Assembly (NCBI RefSeq): GCF_002245495.1
Contig: NZ_NQJF01000003.1
Location: forward strand, 186,001-250,000
Length of the DNA stretch: 64,000 bases
Direction of reading: 5' to 3'
DNA from: Oceanimonas baumannii
GTDB taxonomy: Bacteria > Pseudomonadota > Gammaproteobacteria > Enterobacterales > Aeromonadaceae
Shown here one piece after another: positions 1 to 8,857 of this stretch. A program made the position numbers and the translations under genes. The notes below the pieces were generated by a model that did not search any database, was not told the DNA's origin, and saw only the letters and a list, made by a program, of their open reading frames with translations. Each line of letters begins with the position of its first letter. Position 1 is the first letter of the stretch.

Positions 1-13
1 AAGCGAGAGCGGA

Positions 14-586
14 TTACAGCTGGAGAAAGCGAATAACCTGAGCGCAGTAATGCTCAAAGCCGATAAAAGAGTGATCGCCTCCCTTTTGAATGCATACCCG
101 GGCAAAGCGGTAATAATCGAGGGCTTCCCGGTAGTCGAGCACTTCATCGTCCTGCTGTTGCAACAGCCAGATGCGCTCCAGGCAGCTTGGCTCGTTGATG
201 CGCAAATCCGCCAGCTCGGTCATATGTCGCGAGGTCAGCACATAGCGTTCATGGGTGTAAGGGTTTTCCTGCTCACCCAGCCAGTCGGCCAGCAAAATAT
301 GGGGATTCACCGCCGGGTTGACCACCACCGCGCGCATGCCGTAATGCTCAGCCACCCGGGTAGCCCAGAAGCCTCCGAGAGACGAGCCCACCACTCCGAA
401 GGGCGTGTTCAGTTGGTCACAAATAGACGCAATCTGAGCCCAGGCGGCGGCCGGTGTAGACGCCAGCTGAGGACACACCAACTCAATATCAGGCCGGTAC
501 TGCGCCAGATGCTCCTGCATCAGCCGGGCCTTAATAGAGTTGGGAGACGAATTAAAGCCGTGCAGATAGAGCAGGGTCGCCATCAT
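14..586 (-). CDS. yqiA: YqiA-family esterase
   Basis: Cytoplasmic alpha/beta hydrolase acting on acyl esters, about 190 residues, the usual family length. Seen: LLYLHGFNSSP at the N terminus (oxyanion region), the nucleophile elbow GSSLGGFWA with its Ser, an Asp in DDEVLDY, and the C-terminal GGDHSF His. The ATG at 586 (another at 583) lies behind AGAGGAT and overlaps the cpdA stop, so it is translationally coupled. In enterobacteria nudF-yqiB-cpdA-yqiA-parE is a conserved order; parE would lie just outside the left edge. The physiological substrate is not known. Confidence 0.93.
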   Translation of the reverse strand: MMATLLYLHGFNSSPNSIKARLMQEHLAQYRPDIELVCPQLASTPAAAWAQIASICDQLNTPFGVVGSSLGGFWATRVAEHYGMRAVVVNPAVNPHILLADWLGEQENPYTHERYVLTSRHMTELADLRINEPSCLERIWLLQQQDDEVLDYREALDYYRFARVCIQKGGDHSFIGFEHYCAQVIRFLQL

Positions 587-1416
587 CAATATCCTCTGGC
601 ACTGAAGTCGGGCACAAATGCATCGGGAGGCAATCGCCAGACGCGGGTACTGAGCCGGCCATCGGGATAAAGCGATAATTGCCGCCAGCCCGGTGCGGTA
701 TGGTCCAGGGCAAACTCGTCTGACAGCGGCTTAAACTGAATGCAGGTAGACGGGCTGGCCAGATAACGAACGCCTTGCCTCACTTCATCAAAGCCCTGAT
801 GTACATGACCGCACAACACTACTTTGCTGGCACAGTGGCGTTCCAACCGGGACTGCAGCACGTCGGCGTTGCGCAGATTATGCTGATCCAGCCAGGCACA
901 GCCCACCGGCACAGCCTGATGATGGACCGCCACCAGCAAATGGTGATGCGGATAGGTGTCGATGGCCTCATCCAGCATGGCCAGTTGGCCATCACTCAGC
1001 CGGCCACAGGTTTCACCCTGCGCCTGCGAGTCAAGTAACAGCACCTGCCAGTGCTCGCCCAGCAAATGTTTGGCCTGACTGATGCCGGCAGCATCCAGCT
1101 CCGCCTGCATCACGGGAGCTTCATCATGGTTGCCCGGCAGCCAGAACACCGGCGGTGCCAGCTCTGCCATCATGGCAACAAAATGGCGGTAAGATAAGGC
1201 ACTTTGATCCTGAGACAAATCACCGGTAGCCAGAATGCCGTCGCAGCCTGTCATCTCTTCCTTCATGGCATTCACCACCGCCCGGCAGCTGTGCCAGGTA
1301 GGCACACCCAGCAAGTCGCCATCGATACTGGCAAACAAGTGAGTGTCGGTGATCTGGGAAAGCTCAATTACGCCGCTGGCGGCATGGCTGCCGAGAGGGA
1401 GAGTGGAAAGCGTCAT
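586..1416 (-). CDS. cpdA: 3',5'-cyclic-AMP phosphodiesterase
   Basis: Class III cAMP phosphodiesterase that lowers cAMP and so damps CRP signalling. The calcineurin-like metallophosphoesterase motifs are all present in order: DTH near residue 25, GDLSQD, GNHDE and the late GHVHQ, which bind the dinuclear metal centre. I chose ATG 1416 because it matches the E. coli N terminus (short stretch before LPL and QITDTHLF); an upstream in-frame TTG at 1428 overlaps the stop of the preceding gene. About 276 residues, normal for CpdA. Confidence 0.95.
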   Translation of the reverse strand: MTLSTLPLGSHAASGVIELSQITDTHLFASIDGDLLGVPTWHSCRAVVNAMKEEMTGCDGILATGDLSQDQSALSYRHFVAMMAELAPPVFWLPGNHDEAPVMQAELDAAGISQAKHLLGEHWQVLLLDSQAQGETCGRLSDGQLAMLDEAIDTYPHHHLLVAVHHQAVPVGCAWLDQHNLRNADVLQSRLERHCASKVVLCGHVHQGFDEVRQGVRYLASPSTCIQFKPLSDEFALDHTAPGWRQLSLYPDGRLSTRVWRLPPDAFVPDFSARGY

Positions 1417-1424
1417 TGCCTCGC

Positions 1425-1868
1425 TCAAAGCTGTTTAACCGTGCTGAATCCGTGTTGCAGGCAACATCTCAGCCATTCGGCCAGAAAGAAATTTACCTGT
1501 TCCTTTTCGTTACGGTGATGCATGTTTTTATTGGGGTAATCATAACTCGGCTGCAGGGCCGAAATCTGTTGACTGGAACACACTTCGGCCATTCGTACAT
1601 CGTGATAGAGCCGCACCCGCACCTTCATGCGCATAAACACCGGCAAGCCGGGAGTACACTGCTCGATAGACACATGCCAGGTGTAAGGAGCGGTTTCCAG
1701 TACCCGCAATACAAACAACACCTGCTCACTGATGCCCACCGACAGGATCTCTCCCTCCCGCGCTTCATGGGGCAACAGTTTCATCAGTGCCATATAGTTG
1801 GTGTCGCAGGTACGCTGTAATCCCTTAAGATCAGGCACATGCTTGTTACGGGTACTAACAGAAATCAA
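1425..1868 (-). CDS. yqiB: DUF1249 protein YqiB
   Basis: Conserved protein of unknown function found between nudF and cpdA in gammaproteobacteria. Seen: the family signature VRLYHDVRMAEVCSSQQI followed by YDYPNKNMHHRNEK and a C-terminal helix FLAEWLRCCLQHG. The start is a TTG at 1868, behind GAGAGGAAG, which gives the normal 147 residues; no better ATG lies nearby. Its stop overlaps the upstream alternative start of cpdA. Confidence 0.9.
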   Translation of the reverse strand: MISVSTRNKHVPDLKGLQRTCDTNYMALMKLLPHEAREGEILSVGISEQVLFVLRVLETAPYTWHVSIEQCTPGLPVFMRMKVRVRLYHDVRMAEVCSSQQISALQPSYDYPNKNMHHRNEKEQVNFFLAEWLRCCLQHGFSTVKQL

Positions 1869-1895
1869 CTTTTCTTCCTCTCCTCCTCGGCATGA

Positions 1896-2519
1896 TTACT
1901 TCTGCGGCCACAGTCCGGATTTCCGGTTCAGCGCCAGCCACTGCAAGGCAATCACACTGGCAGCGTTATCTATTCTACCATCCGCCAGCCATTGCATCGC
2001 CTGCGCCCTTGGCAAACAGTGCACCCGAATATCTTCACCTTCACCCGACAAGCCCGCATACGTCGCTGCCTGTGTGGCATCCACTTCCCCCACAAACACG
2101 GTGATGCGCTCACTACAGCCGCCCGGACTGGAAAAGTAACTCATGGCCCGGGTCAGCCGGCCCAGGGTCAGCCCAGCCTCTTCCTGCGCCTCACGGCGCA
2201 CCACGGCTTCTTCCGACTCACCGTTTTCCACTATGCCAGCCACCACTTCCAGCAGCCAGGGGCTGTCACCATGATGTATGGCCCCCACCCTGAACTGCTC
2301 CACCAGCACCACTTCATCTCGTACCGGGTCGTAGGGTAATACCGCCGCTGCATGACCCCGGTCAAACAACTCCCGGGTTAACTCTGGCCCCCAGCCCCCA
2401 GCAAACAGGCGATGACGCAAGCGGACCTTCAGTAAGCGAAAAAAGCCTTTATAGCCATTCTCTTCGGCCACAATCTGCATATCCTGCCGCCCAAAACGGG
2501 CATTTTTGTTGTTACTCAT
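1896..2519 (-). CDS. nudF: ADP-ribose pyrophosphatase (Nudix)
   Basis: Hydrolyses ADP-ribose to AMP and ribose 5-phosphate. The Nudix box runs from GIVENGESEEA to REAQEEAGL (GX5EX7REUXEEXGU) with the metal-binding Glu residues intact, preceded by the strand VVLVEQFRVGA typical of NudF. ATG 2519 has GGAG eight bases upstream; a longer frame to 2636 has no ribosome binding site and reads through the probable promoter. First gene of the leftward nudF-yqiB-cpdA-yqiA operon, divergent from tolC. Confidence 0.95.
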   Translation of the reverse strand: MSNNKNARFGRQDMQIVAEENGYKGFFRLLKVRLRHRLFAGGWGPELTRELFDRGHAAAVLPYDPVRDEVVLVEQFRVGAIHHGDSPWLLEVVAGIVENGESEEAVVRREAQEEAGLTLGRLTRAMSYFSSPGGCSERITVFVGEVDATQAATYAGLSGEGEDIRVHCLPRAQAMQWLADGRIDNAASVIALQWLALNRKSGLWPQK

Positions 2520-2573
2520 GCTTGCTCCTTGCTTGACATTCCGGCGGCAAAAATTAGACTGAAACGCCTTAGT

Positions 2574-2589
2574 GAATGAACGTTCATTC
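2574..2589. promoter_or_regulatory. 16-bp perfect palindrome between nudF and tolC
   Basis: GAATGAACGTTCATTC is a perfect inverted repeat in the divergent nudF/tolC control region. Its size and symmetry resemble TetR-family operators that govern efflux genes. A -10-like TATACT lies at 2665-2670 ahead of tolC, without a convincing -35. Confidence 0.6.
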
Positions 2590-2739
2590 TCTTGCAATAT
2601 GATATTAAAACCAGCCGGCTCATTCAAAACCGCCATGCCGGATTAATAATACTCATGTTACCGTTATACTGAACAGACGAAAACCGACTGCCTGCATGTG
2701 TCGGGCATCATGGCTCAACTCGCTATACAAGGCCCATTC

Positions 2740-4041
2740 ATGAAAAAAACACTGTTGTCGACCCTGGTACTACTGTGTACCGCAGGCCCGGCCCAGGCCG
2801 AAAACCTGCTGGAAATTTATCAGCAGGCCACACAAAACGATCCTCAGGTACGCGAGGCCAAGGCGCGCCGCGATGCCGCCTTTGAAAAAATCAACGAATC
2901 CCGCGCTTCCCTGCTGCCACAGGTCGATTTAAGTGCCGGAGCCAACTATACCCAGAGCAACCGCGACGATCAGCGGACCGGTACTTTCACCAATGCCGGC
3001 GTCAACCTGAATCAGGCGCTTTACCGCAAATCGAACTGGGTAAACCTCAATATTACCGAAAAGCAGGCAGCCCTGAGTGAAGTGAGTTATAAGCAGATTC
3101 AGCAACTACTGATTGTACGTGCTACTCAGGCCTATTTTAATGTGCTGAATGCCGAAGACGCCCTGAGCTTTGTGCAATCCAACAAAGAAGCGGTAAGCCG
3201 CCAGCTGGAGCAAACCAAACAGCGCTTTGAAGTGGGCCTGAGCGCCATGACCGACGTCCATGAAGCCCAGGCTCAGTATGACCAGGCGCTGGCTGATGAA
3301 ATTATTGCCCGCAATGCTCTCGATAACAGCAAGGAAGCGCTGCGAGAGCTGACCGGCATGAGCTACGACCAGCTGGCCCCTCTCAACACCGACAGCTTCA
3401 GCCCCCAGGCACCGGTCCTGCGGGCCGATGGCTGGCTGGAGATAGCCCTGGAACAAAACCTGGAGCTGCACGGCCAGCGGATTAACAAAGACATCGCCAA
3501 TGAACAAATTGATCTGGCACAGACTGGCCACCTCCCTACGCTGGATTTAAATGCCGGCCTCAACAGCACTCACAGTGATTATAAAAATGCCAACCAGGGC
3601 GATGGCACCCTTAATGAAGGCACCATTGGTGTTTCCTTTAATCTACCTATTTACTCCGGCGGTGCCACCAGCTCTCAGGTCAGCCAGGCGCAATATAACT
3701 ATGTCGCAGCGAGCGAGTTGCTGGAAAAGAGCTTCCGTTCAGTACAAAGCAGTGTCTACTCTTCCTACAACGATGTTACCGGCGCACTTGGCTCCATTCG
3801 GGCTTTTGAACAGCTGGTTGTCTCCGCAGAAAGCGCGCTCAGTGCCACCGAAGCCGGCTATGAGGTAGGCACCCGCACCATCGTGGACGTACTCAACGCC
3901 ACCCGCCAGCTGTATGATGCCAAACAAAAGCTGTCGTCTGCCCGCTACAACTACATTATCAATCAGTTGCAGCTCAAGCAGGCCGCCGGCAACCTCACCG
4001 AACAGGATCTGACCGACATCAACAACGGCCTGCAACGTTGA
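2740..4041 (+). CDS. tolC: Outer membrane channel TolC
   Basis: Trimeric outer-membrane exit duct for RND, ABC and MFS efflux pumps and type I secretion. Seen: a signal peptide (MKKTLLSTLVLLCTAGPAQA, cleavage before ENL), then two homologous OEP repeats, each with long coiled-coil helices; the RFEVGLSAMTDVHEAQAQYD segment is the conserved repeat signature and EVGTRTIVDVLNATRQLYDA is its counterpart in the second half. 433 residues. ATG 2740 begins the signal peptide; an upstream in-frame start at 2698 would bury it. Stands alone. Confidence 0.96.
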   Translation: MKKTLLSTLVLLCTAGPAQAENLLEIYQQATQNDPQVREAKARRDAAFEKINESRASLLPQVDLSAGANYTQSNRDDQRTGTFTNAGVNLNQALYRKSNWVNLNITEKQAALSEVSYKQIQQLLIVRATQAYFNVLNAEDALSFVQSNKEAVSRQLEQTKQRFEVGLSAMTDVHEAQAQYDQALADEIIARNALDNSKEALRELTGMSYDQLAPLNTDSFSPQAPVLRADGWLEIALEQNLELHGQRINKDIANEQIDLAQTGHLPTLDLNAGLNSTHSDYKNANQGDGTLNEGTIGVSFNLPIYSGGATSSQVSQAQYNYVAASELLEKSFRSVQSSVYSSYNDVTGALGSIRAFEQLVVSAESALSATEAGYEVGTRTIVDVLNATRQLYDAKQKLSSARYNYIINQLQLKQAAGNLTEQDLTDINNGLQR

Positions 4042-4084
4042 TCAAAAGGGGAAGGCTCGGTCTTCTCCTTTCCAGCCTAACCTG

Positions 4085-4153
4085 TCGTCACTCCCACGAA
4101 GGTGGGAGTCCTATGCGATATGTCATGGACCTCCGCCTTCGCGGAGGTGACGA
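4085..4153. repeat. REP-like paired-hairpin element
   Basis: Two imperfectly related hairpins, ACTCCCAC/GTGGGAGT (4090-4109) and ACCTCCGC/GCGGAGGT (4129-4148), are enclosed by TCGTCA/TGACGA (4085-4090 and 4148-4153), so the whole unit is an inverted repeat. This is the layout of dispersed intergenic REP/BIME-type elements. It lies in the 209-bp tolC-FKBP gap. Confidence 0.7.
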
Positions 4154-4250
4154 TAGAACTGAATAAGCCGATGGCTCTTGGGAAAGACTTTGATAAAGAA
4201 AGGCTTAGGCCTTATCTTCCCTTGTATTCCGCACCAAATAAGGAACTGAC

Positions 4251-4724
4251 GTGTTTAAAATGATTCTGGGCATCGCCCTGGTGGCACTGGTCGTGCTGTT
4301 TTTTTATCGCTCACAAGGCAACAAACAGGCCGCCGCCGAAAACATAGAAAAAGGTGACGCCTTTCTGGCCGGAAACAAACAGCAGGAAGGGGTAAAAACC
4401 ACGGCTTCCGGCCTGCAGTATATGGTCCTGCAGGAAGGCACCGGCACTGTCCATCCCAAAGCCAGTGACAAGGTCACCGTGCACTATCATGGCACCCTGC
4501 TTGACGGCACCGTCTTCGACAGCTCGGTCGCACGGGGAGAAACCATACAGTTTGGCCTCAAGCAGGTCATTAAAGGCTGGACCGAAGGCCTGCAGCTGAT
4601 GGTGGAAGGCGAGAAAACCCGCTTTTTCATTCCCGCCAGTCTGGCCTACGGCAACCGCGATGTCGGCACCATACCGCCTGGCTCCGTGCTGATTTTTGAC
4701 GTAGAACTGTTCAAGATCAACTGA
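4251..4724 (+). CDS. Membrane-anchored FKBP-type peptidyl-prolyl isomerase
   Basis: One uncleaved N-terminal membrane helix (ILGIALVALVVLFFY) followed by a single C-terminal FKBP domain (about residues 50-157) with VTVHYHGTLLDGTVFDSS, the active-site aromatic GWTEGLQLM, and the final GSVLIFDVELFKI. It should catalyse prolyl isomerisation in the periplasm while tethered to the inner membrane. GTG 4251 is chosen: AAGGA ends six bases upstream, whereas the ATG at 4260 is too far from it. Lacks the N-terminal dimerisation domain of FkpA. Confidence 0.88.
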   Translation: MFKMILGIALVALVVLFFYRSQGNKQAAAENIEKGDAFLAGNKQQEGVKTTASGLQYMVLQEGTGTVHPKASDKVTVHYHGTLLDGTVFDSSVARGETIQFGLKQVIKGWTEGLQLMVEGEKTRFFIPASLAYGNRDVGTIPPGSVLIFDVELFKIN

Positions 4725-4730
4725 TCGCCG

Positions 4731-5753
4731 TCAACGGCTCTCAGTGCCGGGTGCGGCCATACCGGCCCGGCGCATTAACCATCCGGCAATGCCCCCCAAC
4801 AGTATAATGCGCAATACATGGTGAAAGATGACCCATGATGGTTCAAGCCCGGTGACCAGTGCCAGGTAAATCATGGCTTCCACCGCTCCCGGTGCGTAAG
4901 CCAGCCATACCTGAAACACAGGCAGCTCAAGCCACCAGGCTACCAGCCACGCCCATAATAGCGACACCAGTGAACTCGACAGACTGACCAGCAAGCCCGC
5001 AGCCAGCAAGGCGGCCATTTCTCGCGCCGGTAAGGGCCGTAACCGGCTGCCCACCAGTGCTCCCAGCAATACCATACTTGCCGGAATAAGCCCATCCACC
5101 GGCAATATTGACTCCCCCAGCCAGGCAGCACAGATGCCAGCCACCAACACGCCGGAAAGAATGTGACTGGCCGGCACCCGCAACCATTCCAGCAGATGAC
5201 CACCGCCCCAGGCCAACACAACCAAAGCCAGAGAAGCAGGCGCAGACAGCGTCAGCTTCGCAGGCTCTGGTGCCAATGGCACCCATTCCAGTACCATGGC
5301 AACACTGACCGAGCCTACCAGAGCAATCACGCGTACCGTTTGCGATAGAATCACACGAATGGGATTATCGAGTTGAGTCGCCAGCGCCGCCATGACCGAC
5401 AGAGCACCGGGCGATGAACCCATGGCAGCCTCCTGCCGGGACCAGCCCAGCCGGCACAGCAAGTATTGCCCCAGAGGAATTTGCGTGGCCAGACACAGTA
5501 AAAGCCCCGCCACACTGATTAGCAGTGAGGAGGGGCCTGGTAAATGTAAGTCCAGACGCAGCCCTACGGCAACACCCAGGCAAGCCTGAATCAGCGGAAG
5601 CAGCCACCGGGGCAAGGCAACGTTCACCCCCAGCAATACCGCCCCGGCAACCGCCAGCATGGCACCCAACAGCCAGTCGGAAGGAAAACCGGCCCAATGG
5701 GCCAGCCCTCCTCCGGCTGCGCCCAGCAACACCGTGCGCAGCCAGGTGCTCAT
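4731..5753 (-). CDS. AbrB-family integral membrane protein
   Basis: 340-residue, very hydrophobic protein of the AbrB/ammonia-monooxygenase-like family (PF05145), built from two similar halves of several membrane helices; GSSPGALSVMAALATQL in the first half and YAPGAVEAMIYLALVTGL in the second are the matching repeat signatures. Function unproven; the family recurs beside tct genes. ATG 5753 overlaps the tctA stop (ATGA), so it is the fourth cistron of tctC-tctB-tctA. Despite its name this family is not a DNA-binding regulator. Confidence 0.85.
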   Translation of the reverse strand: MSTWLRTVLLGAAGGGLAHWAGFPSDWLLGAMLAVAGAVLLGVNVALPRWLLPLIQACLGVAVGLRLDLHLPGPSSLLISVAGLLLCLATQIPLGQYLLCRLGWSRQEAAMGSSPGALSVMAALATQLDNPIRVILSQTVRVIALVGSVSVAMVLEWVPLAPEPAKLTLSAPASLALVVLAWGGGHLLEWLRVPASHILSGVLVAGICAAWLGESILPVDGLIPASMVLLGALVGSRLRPLPAREMAALLAAGLLVSLSSSLVSLLWAWLVAWWLELPVFQVWLAYAPGAVEAMIYLALVTGLEPSWVIFHHVLRIILLGGIAGWLMRRAGMAAPGTESR

Positions 5754-7267
5754 GCCTTGGCAGCCGGCTGTTCCTGCCGGGCTGACCGTCGGCGACGGCT
5801 CATCATCAGCGGCAACACCAGCACCAGCACGCTCAGGCCCCACAACGTCAGGGTCACGCCGTTTCCGAACAATATGCTCCAGTCACCAGCGCTGATGGAC
5901 AAAGCTCGGCGCAGGTTGTCTTCCAGCACCTCCCCCAGTACCAGACCGAGGATCACCGGTGCCAGGGAAAAGCCCAGTTTACGCAGCAGAAACCCAAAGA
6001 CGCCCAGCAGTATCATGAAGAACAGATCGAAGCTGGCCCCATGAATGGAGTAGATGCCTACAAATGTCAGCATGACGATCACTGGTACCAGGTAGGCCTG
6101 ACGCACGCTCAGCATACGTACAAACACTCCGACCAGAGGCAGGTTCATGATCAGCAGGGCAATGTTACCTACGAACATGGAGGCGATCAGTCCCCAGGCA
6201 ATGTCGGGTTTCTGAGTAAACAGCAGAGGACCCGGGGTCACATCGAACAGCAGCAAGGCACCCAACAGAATGGCGGTGGTTCCCGAACCGGGAATACCCA
6301 GCGTCAGCATGGGAACCATGGATCCGACTGCTGCCGAGTTGTTGGCCGCCTCCGGGGCAGCCAGACCACGTACGTCTCCCTGGCCAAACTCATTATGCTC
6401 ACCGGCCAGACGCTTTTCTGTACCGTAGGCCACGGCACTGGCGACAGAAGCACCGGTACCAGGCAGTACGCCAATCACAAAGCCAATCAGGGTAGAGCGC
6501 AGCACGGTCCAACGTACTTGCACCAGATCTGCCGCCTTAACAAAAGACTTACTGACTTTTTCCAGCCGGCCACCACCACCGTAGTGATGCTCCACCAGCA
6601 GCAGAATTTCACTGATAGCGAACATGCCAATCACGACGACCAGAAAATCGATACCATCGAACAGGCTGGTAATGCCAAAGGTAAAACGCAGCACGCCGGT
6701 GCCGGAGTCCACGCCCACGGTTGCCATGGTCAGACCGATAAGCGCGCCAATCACGGTTTTTACCGGACGAGATCCCACCATTGATGCCAGACAGCACAGT
6801 GCAAACACCATCAGTGCCACAAACTCGGCAGGACCAAAAGTCACTGCCAGCCGGGTCAGCAGCGGGGTAAAGATAACCAGCAATATCAGTGCCCCGATGG
6901 AGCCGGCGAAAGAAGATACCGCCGACAGCGCCAGCGCCCGGCCACCCTCTCCTCGCTTAGCCATGGGGTGTCCGTCCAGAGTGGTCATGATTGCACCGGC
7001 ATCACCGGGTACATTCAGCAGAATACTAGAAATACGGCCACCATATTCGGCTCCATAATAAACTCCTGCCAGCAAAATAATGGCTGAAGCCGGTTCCAGG
7101 CCGATGGAATAAGCCAGGGGAAGCAGAATGGCAATGCCGTTGATGGGACCAATACCCGGCAGGGCCCCCATCAGGGTACCGAAAAAACAACCTGCCAGAA
7201 CCAGTCCCAGGTTCATGGGTGTCAGGGCTACGGCAAAGCCGCTCGCCAGTGTAGACAGAACATCCAT
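5750..7267 (-). CDS. tctA: Tripartite tricarboxylate transporter, large permease TctA
   Basis: The 12-TM channel subunit of a TTT carboxylate uptake system driven by ion gradients. Seen: GALPGIGPINGIAILLP near residue 35, the family signature YYGAEYGGRISSILLNVPGDAGA, and the second repeat GVLPGTGASVASAVAYGTEKR with LAAPEAANNSAAVGSMVPMLTLGIPGS. 505 residues, normal. ATG 7267 follows GGAGG. Three bases separate it from tctB; the substrate (citrate, tartrate, an aromatic acid or other) cannot be read from sequence. Confidence 0.95.
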   Translation of the reverse strand: MDVLSTLASGFAVALTPMNLGLVLAGCFFGTLMGALPGIGPINGIAILLPLAYSIGLEPASAIILLAGVYYGAEYGGRISSILLNVPGDAGAIMTTLDGHPMAKRGEGGRALALSAVSSFAGSIGALILLVIFTPLLTRLAVTFGPAEFVALMVFALCCLASMVGSRPVKTVIGALIGLTMATVGVDSGTGVLRFTFGITSLFDGIDFLVVVIGMFAISEILLLVEHHYGGGGRLEKVSKSFVKAADLVQVRWTVLRSTLIGFVIGVLPGTGASVASAVAYGTEKRLAGEHNEFGQGDVRGLAAPEAANNSAAVGSMVPMLTLGIPGSGTTAILLGALLLFDVTPGPLLFTQKPDIAWGLIASMFVGNIALLIMNLPLVGVFVRMLSVRQAYLVPVIVMLTFVGIYSIHGASFDLFFMILLGVFGFLLRKLGFSLAPVILGLVLGEVLEDNLRRALSISAGDWSILFGNGVTLTLWGLSVLVLVLPLMMSRRRRSARQEQPAAKA

Positions 7268-7270
7268 GGG

Positions 7271-7705
7271 TCAACCTCCAAAAATAGTGCCCACCGGCAC
7301 ATTCAGCTCCAGCAGCCAGCTCAGCAGCAGATGTCCCATACCGCCAAGAATTGCGGAGTACAGCAAGGCTGCGCGCCAGCCCAGGCCAAACAAACGGGCA
7401 AAAATGGTGCCCACCAGCCAGGTCGCCAGCACAAATCCCAGCCATTCAAAACACCAGGCATAAGCCAGCAAGCACAACACCACCAGTACATGGCGCAGAA
7501 ACAAACCACCGGTATAGGCCTGCTTCAGACGATCAGGCCGGATAGCCAGCCACAGCGCCGTCCCAAACAACAAGACCGCCAGGATCAGCGGTATGGCCTT
7601 GGGTCCTACAGGTTCATATTGAAAAGGCACATCCAGTTGCCAGGCGGCGGCCCCCAGGGCCACCGCCAGCACCATCAGCGCCAGCGAAAAACAACGATCC
7701 GCCAT
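7271..7705 (-). CDS. tctB: Tripartite tricarboxylate transporter, small permease TctB
   Basis: 144-residue four-helix membrane protein; the start RCFSLALMVLAVALGAAAW and the motif YEPVGPKAIPLILAVLLFGTALWL are typical of TctB. It partners TctA in the inner membrane. ATG 7705 lies nine bases after the tctC stop, consistent with one transcript. Confidence 0.92.
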   Translation of the reverse strand: MADRCFSLALMVLAVALGAAAWQLDVPFQYEPVGPKAIPLILAVLLFGTALWLAIRPDRLKQAYTGGLFLRHVLVVLCLLAYAWCFEWLGFVLATWLVGTIFARLFGLGWRAALLYSAILGGMGHLLLSWLLELNVPVGTIFGG

Positions 7706-7714
7706 GACGCCCCC

Positions 7715-8701
7715 TTATTTGAGCAGTCCCATTTCACGGGAAAGGGTCTGGAATTTCTCAATTTCAGCCTTTACATAGGCGTCATATTCATCACCGGCGA
7801 TGGACAGAGGGAATAACCCCTGGTGATCGCGTACTTCGGCAAATTCCCCGGTCTGATAAAGCTCATTAAACTGCTTCACCCAGTAATCGTACGCTTCATC
7901 AGATGCATCCGGCGCCATATAGAAACCACGCATGATCGGCCATTCCATGTCATAGCCCTGCTCTGAAGCGGTAGGAATATCCGCGAAATCACCATCCAGC
8001 CGCTTGGGTGACAACACGGCCAGCACTCTGACGATCCCCGCATCCAGCTGTCCCTTGATCTCGGACATGTCCCCCGGATACACCTGAATATGATTGCCAA
8101 GTACCGCCGCCATGGCATCACCGCCTCCCTCATAGGCCACATAGCGCATAGTACGAGGATCAAGCCCGAGGCTGCGGTACAGAAACGCGGCCTTCATCCA
8201 GTCCTGGCTGCCCACGGTACCACCGGCCCCAAATACCAGCTTGTTGGGGTTGGCCTTCAGATCCGTCGCCAGCTCTTCCAGGCTGTTCCAGGGAGCATCG
8301 GCCTTGACAATAATGGCACCATAGTCGGCACCGATGGCACCGACCCAGCGAGCATCATCCACGTCCAGCTCCCGACCAAACTTGTGTAGAGCCAGGTTAA
8401 GGGAAGATCCGGAGCTGAACGCCACCACAGCGTTATTGTCTTCACGCCGGTTGCTGTTCATATGGGTATAGGCCACGGCACCTACACCACCGGGCATAAA
8501 GGTGACCCGCATCGGCTCTTGCAGCAAACCGGACTTGTCCAGGCCAGTGGTCAGGATGCGACAAGTCAGGTCAAAACCTCCCCCAGGCTTGGCGGGGGCA
8601 ATACATTCAGGTTTGTCGGGGGTGAATCCGGCACTGGCTGTACCGGTCATCATCAGCAGGCCAGCCCCCAGCAGGGCTTTGGTCAGGGAATGCAGCTTCA
8701 T
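7715..8701 (-). CDS. tctC: Tripartite tricarboxylate transporter, periplasmic binding protein TctC
   Basis: Solute receptor of the TTT system. Signal peptide (hydrophobic LLGAGLLMMTGTASA) then ECIAPAKPGGGFDLTCRIL, the conserved first ligand-binding loop, and LVFGAGGTVGSQDWMKAA for the second. 328 residues. First gene of the leftward operon, so the binding protein is transcribed ahead of the permeases. The gene is divergent from the two-component system that probably controls it. Confidence 0.94.
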   Translation of the reverse strand: MKLHSLTKALLGAGLLMMTGTASAGFTPDKPECIAPAKPGGGFDLTCRILTTGLDKSGLLQEPMRVTFMPGGVGAVAYTHMNSNRREDNNAVVAFSSGSSLNLALHKFGRELDVDDARWVGAIGADYGAIIVKADAPWNSLEELATDLKANPNKLVFGAGGTVGSQDWMKAAFLYRSLGLDPRTMRYVAYEGGGDAMAAVLGNHIQVYPGDMSEIKGQLDAGIVRVLAVLSPKRLDGDFADIPTASEQGYDMEWPIMRGFYMAPDASDEAYDYWVKQFNELYQTGEFAEVRDHQGLFPLSIAGDEYDAYVKAEIEKFQTLSREMGLLK

Positions 8702-8779
8702 AACGTTTCTCCTTGTTTACGGTTCCATGGCACACTCTCGGCCACTTGAAGCCAGCCCCTTGTGTTTAAATCAACGTTA

Positions 8780-8808
8780 TTAACAAGGGGTTTACAATTG
8801 CTTATGCT
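8780..8808 (+). promoter_or_regulatory. Probable sigma-70 promoter of tctD-like regulator
   Basis: TTAACA (8780-8785) and TATGCT (8803-8808) separated by 17 bp, about 50 bp upstream of the response-regulator ATG. Confidence 0.5.
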
Positions 8809-8818
8809 AGCGACGCAA

Positions 8819-8837
8819 GCTGTCATCAGGCTGTCAT
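8819..8837. promoter_or_regulatory. 11-bp-period direct repeat, likely response-regulator site
   Basis: GCTGTCAT occurs at 8819-8826 and again at 8830-8837. Tandem half-sites one helical turn apart are the usual target of OmpR/PhoB-type regulators, and the adjacent gene encodes one, in the divergent tctC/tctD control region. Confidence 0.5.
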
Positions 8838-8857
8838 GGAAGAAAAGGGCTCAAAAC

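Noticed and set aside
4731-5753. AbrB as a DNA-binding transition-state regulator
   Set aside because: The protein is wholly hydrophobic with about ten membrane helices; the name is shared by an unrelated regulator.
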